The position numbers were made by a program, and so were the translations under genes. From Fusarium oxysporum f. sp. lycopersici 4287 (lineage: Eukaryota; Ascomycota; Sordariomycetes; Hypocreales; Nectriaceae), in contig NC_030986.1 in the NCBI RefSeq assembly GCF_000149955.1, positions 429,298-493,297 of the forward strand: DNA of 64,000 nt, in the 5' to 3' direction. The first letter of the stretch is position 1; each line of letters begins with the position of its first letter. The notes under the pieces were generated by a model. That model did no database searches. It saw only the letters and a program-made list of their open reading frames with translations, and was not told where the DNA came from. This document shows positions 55,931 to 64,000 of this stretch, piece after piece.

Positions 55931-57280
55931 CTAACGTCGACCCTGTGTAGCCGCAGTCACTTGCGCCCACCAATCATTAATCCCCTCAACATCACACCAG
56001 TCCATCTCAATAGGGTTCTCAAACCACCACCGTCCATTCTTGCGATCACTCTCATACTTCTTCAAACTCCCGCCATCAAAACGATGGTTCTTCACACCCA
56101 CAAGCAACACAGCACTTCCAACACGGGGAGTGAAAGCTTCTGGATCCAAAAAGACTGTGAGGTGGACTTGCTTTGACGTAGACGGGTCTGCGAGGCGTGC
56201 TACCCGCTGTCGGTAGGGCGGAAGACTCGAGGGTTCAACTGCGGAGAGTTGGGAGACTATGGCGAGGACGTTGCAGGACCAGTTCTGGGCGTAGGGCAGG
56301 TGGGGGATTTGGCGGAGGATGGTGAGCTTGAGGGGGGTTTGGGGATTGTGCCAGTCGCGGGGCAGGGCGATTGCTTGGTGGGATGTTGGTGTCTCTTGTG
56401 TTATCTCAGTCTTTTGTGGACCTGGTGGCCTTCGGGATACCTCAGTCTTTTGTGGTGTATCAGGCTTCTGCAATGTCTCCTGCTTTTGTGGTGTTCGTGG
56501 TTTCAGTGAATGTTCTGCCTTTTGCGGTGTCTGTGGTTTCCGCCAGAGTTGTGCCTTTGTTGGTGTCTGCGGCTTCGGAAATGTCTCGGACTTTCGTGGA
56601 GACTCAGTCTTTGGTGGCGGAGGTGCCTTCTGAGGTGTCTTGGGTCTATTGGCATTCATAAGTCTCTCAAAGGCTTCGAAAGCTTCTTCGGCGGCTGCTT
56701 CGTCGACATCGTCAAACTCCAGATAATCCTCGAAGGCTGGTTTGGGGGATCCCTTTGGAAGTTTGGATTGATCAAGAGCCGGCCTGACCTCTGGCTCAGG
56801 TTCTGGTGCTGGCTTGGGCTGAGGTGCTAACTTTGCTTGAAGTGCTGGTGCCGGAACTTGTTGGGGTAGAGGTTCATCCTCCTTCTGAAGTGCTCGATAT
56901 GTTTCGTTCCAACCGACTGTGATCAGATCCCTCACCAACAGCATCACCATGCTCTGCTCACCAACGTCCTTCCAGTTGACATCGAACTTCTCACACCGAA
57001 CATAAGCCCCAAAGGCGATGTCCCCCGTGGTGACGAAGCGATGCATATCAGGCGCCAATATAGCCTGAATACAGACCTCCCCGTCACCGAGAAGAAGTCG
57101 AATGACCTGCCATCTTCCCGATCTTGAGACAGAAATGCGATCAACGCCCTCGACAAGAAAGATACTTCCGGGGACACAGTACCTTGTGCGTAAGATCTCG
57201 CTGACAAGGGGTTTGAGTTCGAACGGTTCGCCTAGAAAAGTGTTGGCGGCGGCATTGAGCTTCAGCGATCGTTCAGGCAT
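55931..57280 (-). CDS. Two OB-fold-like domains joined by a linker of CDK-type phosphorylation sites
   Basis: A single exon of 449 residues. Residues about 30-125 look like an OB-fold (CVPGSIFLVEGVDRISVSR, WQVIRLLLGDGEVCIQAIL, YVRCEKFDV, VMLLVRDLITVGW). Residues about 317-440 form a second beta-rich domain of the same style (PLKLTILRQIPHLPYAQNW, CNVLAIVSQLSAVEPSSLPP, VHLTVFLDPEAFTPRVGSA, VLLVGVKNHRFDGGSLKKY). Two OB-folds suggest single-strand DNA or telomere-associated binding, as in RPA- or POT1-like proteins, but I cannot assign the family. The linker (140-315) is Pro-rich and then carries repeats of about 12 residues centred on TPQK. Seven [ST]-P-x-[KR] sites occur at T215, S227, T239, T251, T263, T275 and T315, the full CDK consensus. 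An acidic helix (EFDDVDEAAAEEAFEAFERL) lies at 188-207. The domain call is inference from pattern. Confidence 0.65.
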   Translation of the reverse strand: MPERSLKLNAAANTFLGEPFELKPLVSEILRTRYCVPGSIFLVEGVDRISVSRSGRWQVIRLLLGDGEVCIQAILAPDMHRFVTTGDIAFGAYVRCEKFDVNWKDVGEQSMVMLLVRDLITVGWNETYRALQKEDEPLPQQVPAPALQAKLAPQPKPAPEPEPEVRPALDQSKLPKGSPKPAFEDYLEFDDVDEAAAEEAFEAFERLMNANRPKTPQKAPPPPKTESPRKSETFPKPQTPTKAQLWRKPQTPQKAEHSLKPRTPQKQETLQKPDTPQKTEVSRRPPGPQKTEITQETPTSHQAIALPRDWHNPQTPLKLTILRQIPHLPYAQNWSCNVLAIVSQLSAVEPSSLPPYRQRVARLADPSTSKQVHLTVFLDPEAFTPRVGSAVLLVGVKNHRFDGGSLKKYESDRKNGRWWFENPIEMDWCDVEGINDWWAQVTAATQGRR

Positions 57281-57446
57281 GTGTAATGATCCATCTGGTG
57301 TTGGTGTTGATGAAGATGAGATGAGATGAGTAAGTGCTAAGTTAGCTTACAAGCGTGAATGAGGTCAGTATGCATTTATCCACTATTTACTCAAAGCGGG
57401 GTTTGTTTGTTCACAGAACACTCATCATTCCTCATCACAACTCAAA

Positions 57447-58502
57447 ATGAACAGTCCGTACGCGAAAGAACTCACCGTAGCTATTGGCGCTTTGAAAAAA
57501 GCTGCTCAATTGAGCCAATTGATTGTTTCTGACAAGGATAAAGGCGCAATTGAGAAGGATGACTTGAGTCCTGTCACTGTTGCCGATTTTGCGGTCCAGG
57601 CGCTCCTCACAGCCACGATCAAGAATGCGTTTCCGGAGGACAAGGTTGTTGGGGAGGAGGATGCTTCGGACTTGAGGCAGAATTCTGTGTTGATGGAGAG
57701 GGTCTGGCAGCTTTTGGAGGGAATTGCTGGGGATGAGGATACAGTTTCGCTGTGCAAGTTGCCCGAGAGCAGGGAGCAGATGTGTGATCTTATTGATGAG
57801 TGCGGAGCTAGTAGCCCGTCTGCCACTGGGAGAACTTGGGTGTTTGATCCAATTGATGGGACGAAGACGTATCTTCTCGGTCAGCTTTATGCTATCAACA
57901 TGGCTCTGCTTGTGGATGGTGAACAGACTGTTGGGATCGTTGGTGCGCCGAATTTGTCAATTGACGCCCAGGCACCTCTCAAGAACGAAGACATTGATCC
58001 TAAAGACGAAGGATGTATCTTCTTTGCTGTCAAAGGTCACGGCGCTTACATCCGCCCCCTACGAACTGATCAACCAAGACGACTCCCTCTTTACACCAAT
58101 CAGGACACCAGCCTCGTCACCAGCTCAACAGTCGACTCCGCTCTGTCCGGCATTCACGAAATCGTCGCCTCGCGTCTCAACACTCCTTATCCAGGAAACG
58201 ACCTCCTGCCTTGGGTTCTTCGCTGGGCGGTTCTCGCAATGGGTCTCGGCAACACGGCGGTCTGGGTTTACAAGCGTCGAGATCGATACGCTAAAGCTTG
58301 GGATCATGCGGGTGCCATGTTGTTGTTTGAAGAGACTGGTGGAAAGATTACGGATGTTCATGGGAAGAAGATTGATTTGACAGCGGGGAGGAAGATTAGT
58401 GCTAACTTTGGGTTTGTTGGTGCAAGGGAGGGGCATGAGAGGGTTTTGGGGGTTGTGAGGGAGGTTTTGATGGAGCAGGGGAAAGAGGAGTTCTTGAAGT
58501 GA
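57447..58502 (+). CDS. MET22: 3'(2'),5'-bisphosphate nucleotidase (inositol monophosphatase family)
   Basis: A single exon of 351 residues, close to the 357 of yeast Met22/Hal2. Metal-binding motifs of the lithium-sensitive phosphatase family are all present: VVGEEDASD early, FDPIDGTKTYLLG with Asp134 and Asp137, and WDHAGAMLL with Asp286. The opening (ELTVAIGALKKAAQLSQLI) and SPVTVADFAVQALL match the subfamily. The enzyme removes the 3'-phosphate from PAP and PAPS, keeping sulfate assimilation and RNA-processing exonucleases free of PAP inhibition; it is inhibited by sodium and lithium. The gene is divergent from the OB-like gene 166 bp away, so the two probably share a promoter. A generic inositol monophosphatase is less likely because of the length. 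Confidence 0.85.
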   Translation: MNSPYAKELTVAIGALKKAAQLSQLIVSDKDKGAIEKDDLSPVTVADFAVQALLTATIKNAFPEDKVVGEEDASDLRQNSVLMERVWQLLEGIAGDEDTVSLCKLPESREQMCDLIDECGASSPSATGRTWVFDPIDGTKTYLLGQLYAINMALLVDGEQTVGIVGAPNLSIDAQAPLKNEDIDPKDEGCIFFAVKGHGAYIRPLRTDQPRRLPLYTNQDTSLVTSSTVDSALSGIHEIVASRLNTPYPGNDLLPWVLRWAVLAMGLGNTAVWVYKRRDRYAKAWDHAGAMLLFEETGGKITDVHGKKIDLTAGRKISANFGFVGAREGHERVLGVVREVLMEQGKEEFLK

Positions 58503-59559
58503 TGGGGCGCTGAGGGGTGATTGCGTTATGTATGGAAGAATTGGAAAAGTGTATTTCGCAAAGTTGCTTTGGAAGGGTCGTGTCTTGATGTGCAGGAGTT
58601 AGTTGCTGTCAAAGGTCATGTCCTCTCGCATGCATCGTGAGATTGAGGGCTCAATTGAAAGGGTGATATAAGTCTGGTTCCAGATCCCAACGCGCACATA
58701 TAGTTCAGAAAGCCCCTCGATGATATCGCTAAAGTGCTAGAGTGTCAGCATGGGTGATGTTTCTGTGTGGTGGACCTTGAGCGTTTACTTGCGAGAGCGA
58801 ACACAACACGACACAGATCAATGCCGGTTGTTGTTTATGGAGCAAGGCTGGTCAATGAATAAATATGGTTATAAATTGAACTATTGACTTCGTAGCCACG
58901 TAATGAAGCTTCGTGATATTCGAACCTGCTCCCTCCTTCCAGAATACCCGTGTGGGAGGGATTCGACTGTAACTCGAACATTATGACTCGATACCTGGCT
59001 TAGCCAGAACCCAGTTAGCTCAGTACTCTCATTATACTGTGTTCTTACTCACTATCTTAAATGTGATGCTGTCTCAGGAATCCGCCACCGAGAAGGCATT
59101 TCCAGGGGAAGGGGACAGGTGATATTGACACTCTCCAATAATGCTGCACTTTACCAACCGAAGCTATCGAAATGGGTGTTGATTGAATCCGATTGCATAA
59201 ATGAAGCGAACGAAGTAGGTGCTTGCTGGGTTGACGGGTTGGCTGGGGCTGAGAAGGTTGAGGCTGTTTGGCGCCCTGCACACGAAGTTGCTGAAAGCAC
59301 TGCTGATGCAGTTGGACAGGTTGTGCAATCGGCTAGTGTTGGTTGCGGGGGAGCTTGCACGGCAGGATTAGACAATTGCCCCTGACATAGCTACTGCGTT
59401 GCGCTTCCGATTTTTTCATTGGAAAAATGGGCCATGCAATGAGTAGATGCCTTCGAAAGGCGATGGACAATGTATCTGTCAGCTTAGCATGCAGTTGAGG
59501 GAATGCGCCAGGTCAACACCACGGCGTACTAAGCCGGGCGACGGGCCTCAGCAGTTTCT
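58503..59559. other. Intergenic
   Basis: About 1 kb. Overlapping frames at 59119-59385 (plus) and 59151-59375 (minus) show no recognisable motif. I checked a TTCGAACC near 58918 as a possible tRNA T-loop; no stem forms. Confidence 0.35.
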
Positions 59560-60206
59560 TTAAGCACGCCATGTTCCGTCCCAGAGTCGGCCCCCAACGG
59601 CCAAGGCGGCATGGGCAGCATTTTCCCTGCGTTGTGCGAGGAGGAAGATCTGATTGGTGCGGCGAGTTGGCACATACACCCAGGACGAAGACTCCGGCGG
59701 CTGTGACAATACCGTCGATGAAATAAACTTCAAGTATGGCTGGTTGGCTTGACTTGATGTTGTATCTGGGAATTCGATCTTGATAATTGGAGCTGTCGGG
59801 GAAAGACATGAGTCTGGCTTTGGAGTTGAAGCAGGAATTCGAGTTTGTGACTTCTTCTTGGGATTGGAAATAATACCTAAAATAAAATTGTAATTAATTA
59901 GCATTTGTGACATCTTGGGATAGAAATAAATGCTGGTACTCACTTTGAGATGCTTTTGAGGCTGTCCTTTGATCAACATCGTGAACACTCGAAGCTGGGT
60001 AACGGAACACTCACTTTCCCGTCACCTCACAATCACTCTAAGTCTGTTATTCGAATCAGTCTGAATTCACATCTACTCACTTGTTCACGAAAAGCTGTTA
60101 AAGCGAACGGGATGTGTAGATAGGTTTCACCTCGTTGTTCAACAATTTGCCAGGGCCCCTTTCCTTGGCTACGATAGCTAGCTTGCTCTGCATGACAGAT
60201 ATTCAT
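59560..60206 (-). CDS. Hypothetical protein, low confidence
   Basis: Two exons, 60206-60081 and 59994-59560, about 186 residues. The 86-nt intron has donor GTGAGT and acceptor TTACCCAG and keeps the frame. Exon 1 reads MNICHAEQASYRSQGKG, and the end of exon 2 reads WVYVPTRRTNQIFLLAQ and HAALAVGGRLWDGTWRA. A second GTGAGT...TTTTAG pair inside exon 2 would change the frame, so it is probably not spliced or the model is wrong. No domain, signal peptide or membrane helix is clear. The gene may be real but poorly modelled. Confidence 0.35.
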
Positions 60207-60667
60207 TATTGTCTCAGACAGTACTGTAAACGAAAAATATGAAAGTGAATGCTTGGTGAAGAAGATTGAGCCAGCACTGACGGGCAACCGTCACTTCTCC
60301 CCGCTGGCGCTGCTGCTCGGGAGGGGGTTAAGACTATGGCAGAAATCCAACCCCCCTTCGCTTTTCCCTTTCCACAAGACTTCCGAACTTCAGCAATCAA
60401 AATATTTGCACAAATTTTAACAAGTACCAACGCAACCAAATTTATCTCTATCTCGGGGCATCCTCTCATACTCTTCAAAAGCTAAGAAGTCAAAAGTAAG
60501 TGAAATGTATGCTTCATTCTTGTCATTCAAATCTCAGAGTCTCTTGTCTCCCACAAGAACGAAAATCCGCTCGACCCAAAATACTCATCTCACGATCCTT
60601 CCCTAGAGTATTCGTCGAGATTTGTGAAGACCTTCCACTGACCTGTACGTAGCTCCTACCTACTATC
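60207..60667. other. Intergenic, divergent region
   Basis: About 460 bp between a low-confidence minus-strand gene and an F-box relic. A minus-strand open frame at 60206-60478 has no recognisable motif. Confidence 0.3.
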
Positions 60668-61065
60668 ATGTCACCTCCGTCGTTCATGCATCTCCCCCAC
60701 GAGGTTCACCTCCTGATCGGAAGGCATTTCCAGCCTTCTGAGACTTGTAGCTTTTCGTGTTTGCCCTTGTCAAGGACGTGTCGAGTCTTCGACACCTTGA
60801 GCGGCTGGGGTTGGCGTTCCCGAGGGCAATCCTCGTGGCTCATCAACCCGGGGTCCCGGGGACTGGCACAGGTATGGACGCTGTCGAGCATTATGTTCGG
60901 CAGCTAAACAGCCATATCTTTGCCAAGCTCCCTGCCCTAAAGCAGGTGGCCTTCCTTCATGGAACCACTGTATTAAGGGCAGTAAGGGGGGCGGATGCCG
61001 CCACTCGTTTCTCTATTGAGAACGAATTGGACAGGCATGCGTTTCCCTTTGGGACTCTGTACTGA
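60668..61065 (+). pseudogene. Truncated F-box gene
   Basis: The first frame begins like an F-box protein (MSPPSFMHLPHEVHLLIGRHF, cut here at 20: SPPSFMHLPHEVHLLIGRHF) but leaves sense after about residue 25. A second frame from about 60757 to 61065 reads FALVKDVSSLRHLERLGLAF and then KLPALKQVAFLHG, which fits the leucine-rich downstream part of fungal F-box proteins. The two overlap in different phases and most of the expected 100-200 residues between the parts is missing. A deletion with frameshift is the simplest reading. An intact relative in style is at 62363-63510. Confidence 0.5.
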
Positions 61066-62362
61066 GCTTGCTCAGACCAGTCGGCGGCACCAGGGACACA
61101 GATCCCACCTCAACAGTAAGTCTTGATGATGCTTCCACGTTGAGAGTAGTTGATAATGTATTTGGGTAGCAATAACACTGCGGCAAGTCAAAGTCTGATA
61201 CGCGCCCACCGCACCAAGATCTGAAGGGTCTTTTCTTCTTTTCTTCGCCTTTTACCATCTCCTTTTTCCCGCCCCTGTTTACGAGCCACTCCAAGATGTT
61301 GTTAAAGAATGCCTAGGAAGTGGGAAGCGTGGAATTCACGGAATAACTGTTTTTATTTTTATTTGATAAATCGAAGCCTGTTTGTGCATAATTCGTAATA
61401 ACCAGGACTCTTCTGCTGAGTTGCAGAGACATAGAGAGAGGCCACAAAAAGACACAATATCATGTATGCATAAGTCCACACAAGTAATATCACTGCTGTC
61501 ACTTTGAGAATGTATCGTGATCAAAGAGAACATCAACTGTGTGTTCACGTCGGATGTTCCACTTTCTCAAGATATCTTCTTAAATGTCAAGATAGGAGTT
61601 ACAAAGAGTCCAAAGAACATTGGCTTTCATAGGTGTGCTTGCTTAACATAAACATACTGTAGTAGGGATGTACATTAAACATGCATTAACCACTGACATC
61701 CCATGTTCTCAAGAATCTGTCATACACCAAGACAGTCTTACGGCTTGCAGCCAAAGAAACCAGCTTTTCTATAAGTGCTGGCCCGACATATCTCGCTGAA
61801 ATTACAAGTTTTAGTAACTAAGATTACCTCTGGCATATTACAATTACTGCTGAAACAGTCCCCAAGATCTCTAAAAGAATGACAATTAGCACGTTCAGTA
61901 TGCAGTTGGGAGTGACAGTGGCAGCCATATCCATTCTTCAGCCTGGCCCGCCGCGTTACGCCCGCCGGTTCCTACCACTGGTTTTGAATCTTTCCTATTG
62001 TTCGGTTACCCAACGCTCAGAATGCCTTACGTTCATCTTCTCGGAGCCATATTCCCTCCTTCGTCTTCTAGGTAAAGCAACTTCTCTCAACACATCCAAT
62101 ATCACACAGTCATCACCTTTCTCACTCCCGCCAAAGAGCTGCCTTTTTGAGTCTGTCCGCGACCTAAACCGACATTTAAAATTCCTCCTTAAACGAGAAC
62201 CCCACGAACAAGCGACTTACCTACTCCCACGCGGCAGAATCACACATACAATACACATCCCCCTACCACCGATTCTCAATCAGCACTTACAGCCGTCGAG
62301 GGTACCGAGCACCGATTCTCGGTGCTGCTGTCTTCTCCTCCATCACTCTTCTCTTCCGTACC
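61066..62362. other. 1.3 kb intergenic
   Basis: AT-rich to about 61870, then C/T-rich, probably the leader of the downstream F-box gene. A 186-codon open frame at 61879-62439 overlaps that gene in another phase and looks like a compositional artefact. Confidence 0.35.
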
Positions 62363-63510
62363 ATGCCATCCCTCAGCTCGCTCCCCTTGGAGATGTTGGG
62401 AGAGATTGGAGGTCATCTGCAGATGCAGGACCTCCATAACTGTTCACTTGCTTGTAAAGTGCTTGATGCTGGGATACAGAGGCACTTGTTCCGCAAGATG
62501 GTATTTGCTGGGACTAGGGCAGTAATGGCAGAAGTCCTCTTACGCTTCCTATCAAACAAGAACCAATCACGTACCCGAGCCATGAGCAGTGTATGCAGGT
62601 AGGGAGCCCAGAAAACATAATTCGTATGACTTTTACTGACCCGTTTTGCAGTTCCCTTCGGATCGAGGTGCTGCCACAGGACGACGATCCTTTCGATGAG
62701 GGCAAGGACTTACTTCCTGCGCTGCTCATTTCCACGAAAAAGAATTTTCCCGGCGTGACGTGCTTGTCTCTTTCTCTCCATGGGTTGTCGAGCTCCGAGA
62801 TTGCCTCACTTCACAGAATGTTGAAGGAGGGTCCCAGGTGGGACGCGGTCAGAGTATTAGTATCAGACTTGCGGCCCCTTACTCTATCCACATTCCTTAG
62901 GTACTCCCTGCGCAACGTGGAGAGTATGGATGTTGTTCCTAGCATGGCTCGATACGGGGTAGCCTCCATCAAGGAGGGCTGCCCGGATCTACGCAGACTT
63001 CGGGTGAATTTCAAAAACCCGCTGTACGATTTCCACCAGCACCTTAGGGGAGGCTCATGGGTCAAGGTGAACCAGTTGGAGAATATGGAGCAGCTGGTAG
63101 TCCAGGAGAAGGGGCCGGCGACTGCCTACCCAATCGGCGGATTATCCCGACCGATAGATATCACGACCCGACTCTGCACAATCGCAGACCAATTGAGAGA
63201 TTCACCAACTCTCAGGCAGCTCTCAATTGAGTTCCATCCAAGGATTATGACTTGGATCATGCTTCCGGCGCAAAGACTTAATCCCGGACAGCGCCACCGA
63301 ACCGAACTGGACACTTTTGTCATGACAGGCATAATGGCGATGGGAGCGAGACTCCCACAAGTGGAGGAGATATGTTTGGTAGAGCGCAGCGCTGTATTCA
63401 ACGGCGTCAACATGATTCACCGGGGTGTTCGCGACCCTGACGGTGAGATGGCCGTCACGATCGAGGCCCCCGGCCATGAGAATACTTTCCCCTTGAACAT
63501 TTCGCACTAG
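62363..63510 (+). CDS. F-box protein
   Basis: Two exons, 62363-62598 and 62652-63510, 364 residues. The 53-nt intron has donor GTAGGG, branch TACTGAC and acceptor TTTGCAG, and the join gives MSSVCSSLRIEVLPQDD. The F-box is at the very start (LSSLPLEMLGEIGGHLQMQD then CSLACKVLDAGIQRHLF). The rest has weak leucine-rich spacing (VTCLSLSLHGLSSSEIASL, LRRLRVNFKNPL, LRQLSIEFHP), as in fungal F-box proteins that recognise substrates through LRR-like folds. SCF ubiquitin ligase adaptor role is inferred. It is the last gene before the window end and follows a broken relative 1.3 kb upstream. Confidence 0.72.
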
Positions 63511-64000
63511 GGTCTGTCAGATCAACGAGTATGGCGATAGTACAATGAAGTACAAGCGTGCTCTTTCTCTTTTCCCTTCCCCTTTTACTTCTTTTTTAAT
63601 AGACCTACCAAAGGTAGTGTCCTACGTAGGGTGCAGGGCTTTCGGCAAGGTTTTGATGTATTTGGTTGGAGTTCAGGTTTTTACGAAGATGTCGATGTAG
63701 AGCTTCAGGCCTACACTTTACTACATGAATGAATAATGAAGATATATGAGTCTGTAATCTTGATCCCAAAGTCGGGAGTGGTATATTTCTAAAAGCCATT
63801 GTGACTGTCTTAATTAAGGTTTTGCACATGGCTCGTCAGAAACCGCAACCAACGTCCGCCAGAGACAGGGACGGATATTACATGACCAATTGCGGCATGT
63901 TTTTGGACCAGTTGAATACCTAGACCTTACTATCCGTGTCATGGATGTGTTGTGATAGATGCTTTGACGGCTAGGACGTGTAGAAGAGGCAGTGGTTTTG
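63511..64000. other. Intergenic to window end
   Basis: About 490 bp. No coding frame, repeat or RNA gene that I can support. Confidence 0.35.

Noticed and set aside
56249..56830. Long plus-strand open frames with repeated FVVFVVS-like peptides
   Set aside because: They are antisense shadows of the TPQK repeats in the minus-strand OB-like gene.
58905..58990. TTCGAACC and GATTCGAC near 58918 and 58968 as T-loops of a tRNA
   Set aside because: No 5-bp T-stem, anticodon stem or acceptor stem can be formed on either strand around them.
61879..62439. 186-codon open frame upstream of the last F-box gene
   Set aside because: It overlaps the F-box start in another phase and its C/T-rich composition matches a transcript leader; no domain is visible.

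Overview
The window reads as a gene-dense piece of a filamentous ascomycete chromosome, most likely Fusarium or a close hypocrealean relative. This is inferred from the gene families (HET domain, Zn2Cys6 regulators, F-box/ankyrin proteins, DUF1996, delta-8 sphingolipid desaturase) and from short 44-90 nt introns with GTRNGT donors and CTAAC/CTGAC-type branch sites. No species name can be proved from the sequence alone. Exon joins below were worked out by hand from splice signals and reading-frame continuity.

Layout. 0-6 kb: a broken fragment at the edge, a large nucleoside-phosphorylase-like/HET/repeat protein, and a membrane-anchored GDSL-type esterase. 8-12.3 kb: a secreted DUF1996 protein, then a proline-racemase-family enzyme and a peroxisomal D-amino-acid oxidase in convergent orientation, which together look like a hydroxyproline breakdown pair. 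13-16 kb: a kinase-like gene with two in-frame stops, and a UPC2-like Zn2Cys6 regulator. 16.7-25.3 kb: accessory DNA with F-box/ankyrin genes and their relics and two small hypothetical genes. 25.7-27.7 kb: a cytochrome b5-fused delta-8 sphingolipid desaturase. 29.7-34 kb: a possible small metabolic cluster made of a 2-oxoglutarate oxygenase, an epoxide-hydrolase-like enzyme and a Zn2Cys6 regulator. The promoter of that regulator carries a CGGCYTGA motif repeated at an almost exact 20 bp period. 34.6-38 kb: three small hypothetical genes, two of them paralogues. 39.8-48.1 kb: amidohydrolase, allantoate-permease-like transporter, carboxylesterase and MCH1-like transporter, plausibly a uptake-and-hydrolysis module. 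48.1-53.2 kb: degenerate DNA with diverged duplications that each carry a complete intron. 53.4-63.5 kb: two F-box genes, a two-OB-fold-like protein with a linker full of CDK-type sites, a MET22/HAL2-type bisphosphate nucleotidase, a low-confidence gene and an F-box relic.

The strongest leads are the 20-bp phased CGG array, the PNP-like/HET fusion whose PNP half has lost its usual catalytic positions, the OB-linker-OB protein, the hydroxyproline pair, and the duplicated exon-intron modules at 50.7-52.9 kb. I saw no convincing tRNA, rRNA, CRISPR array or intact transposon.
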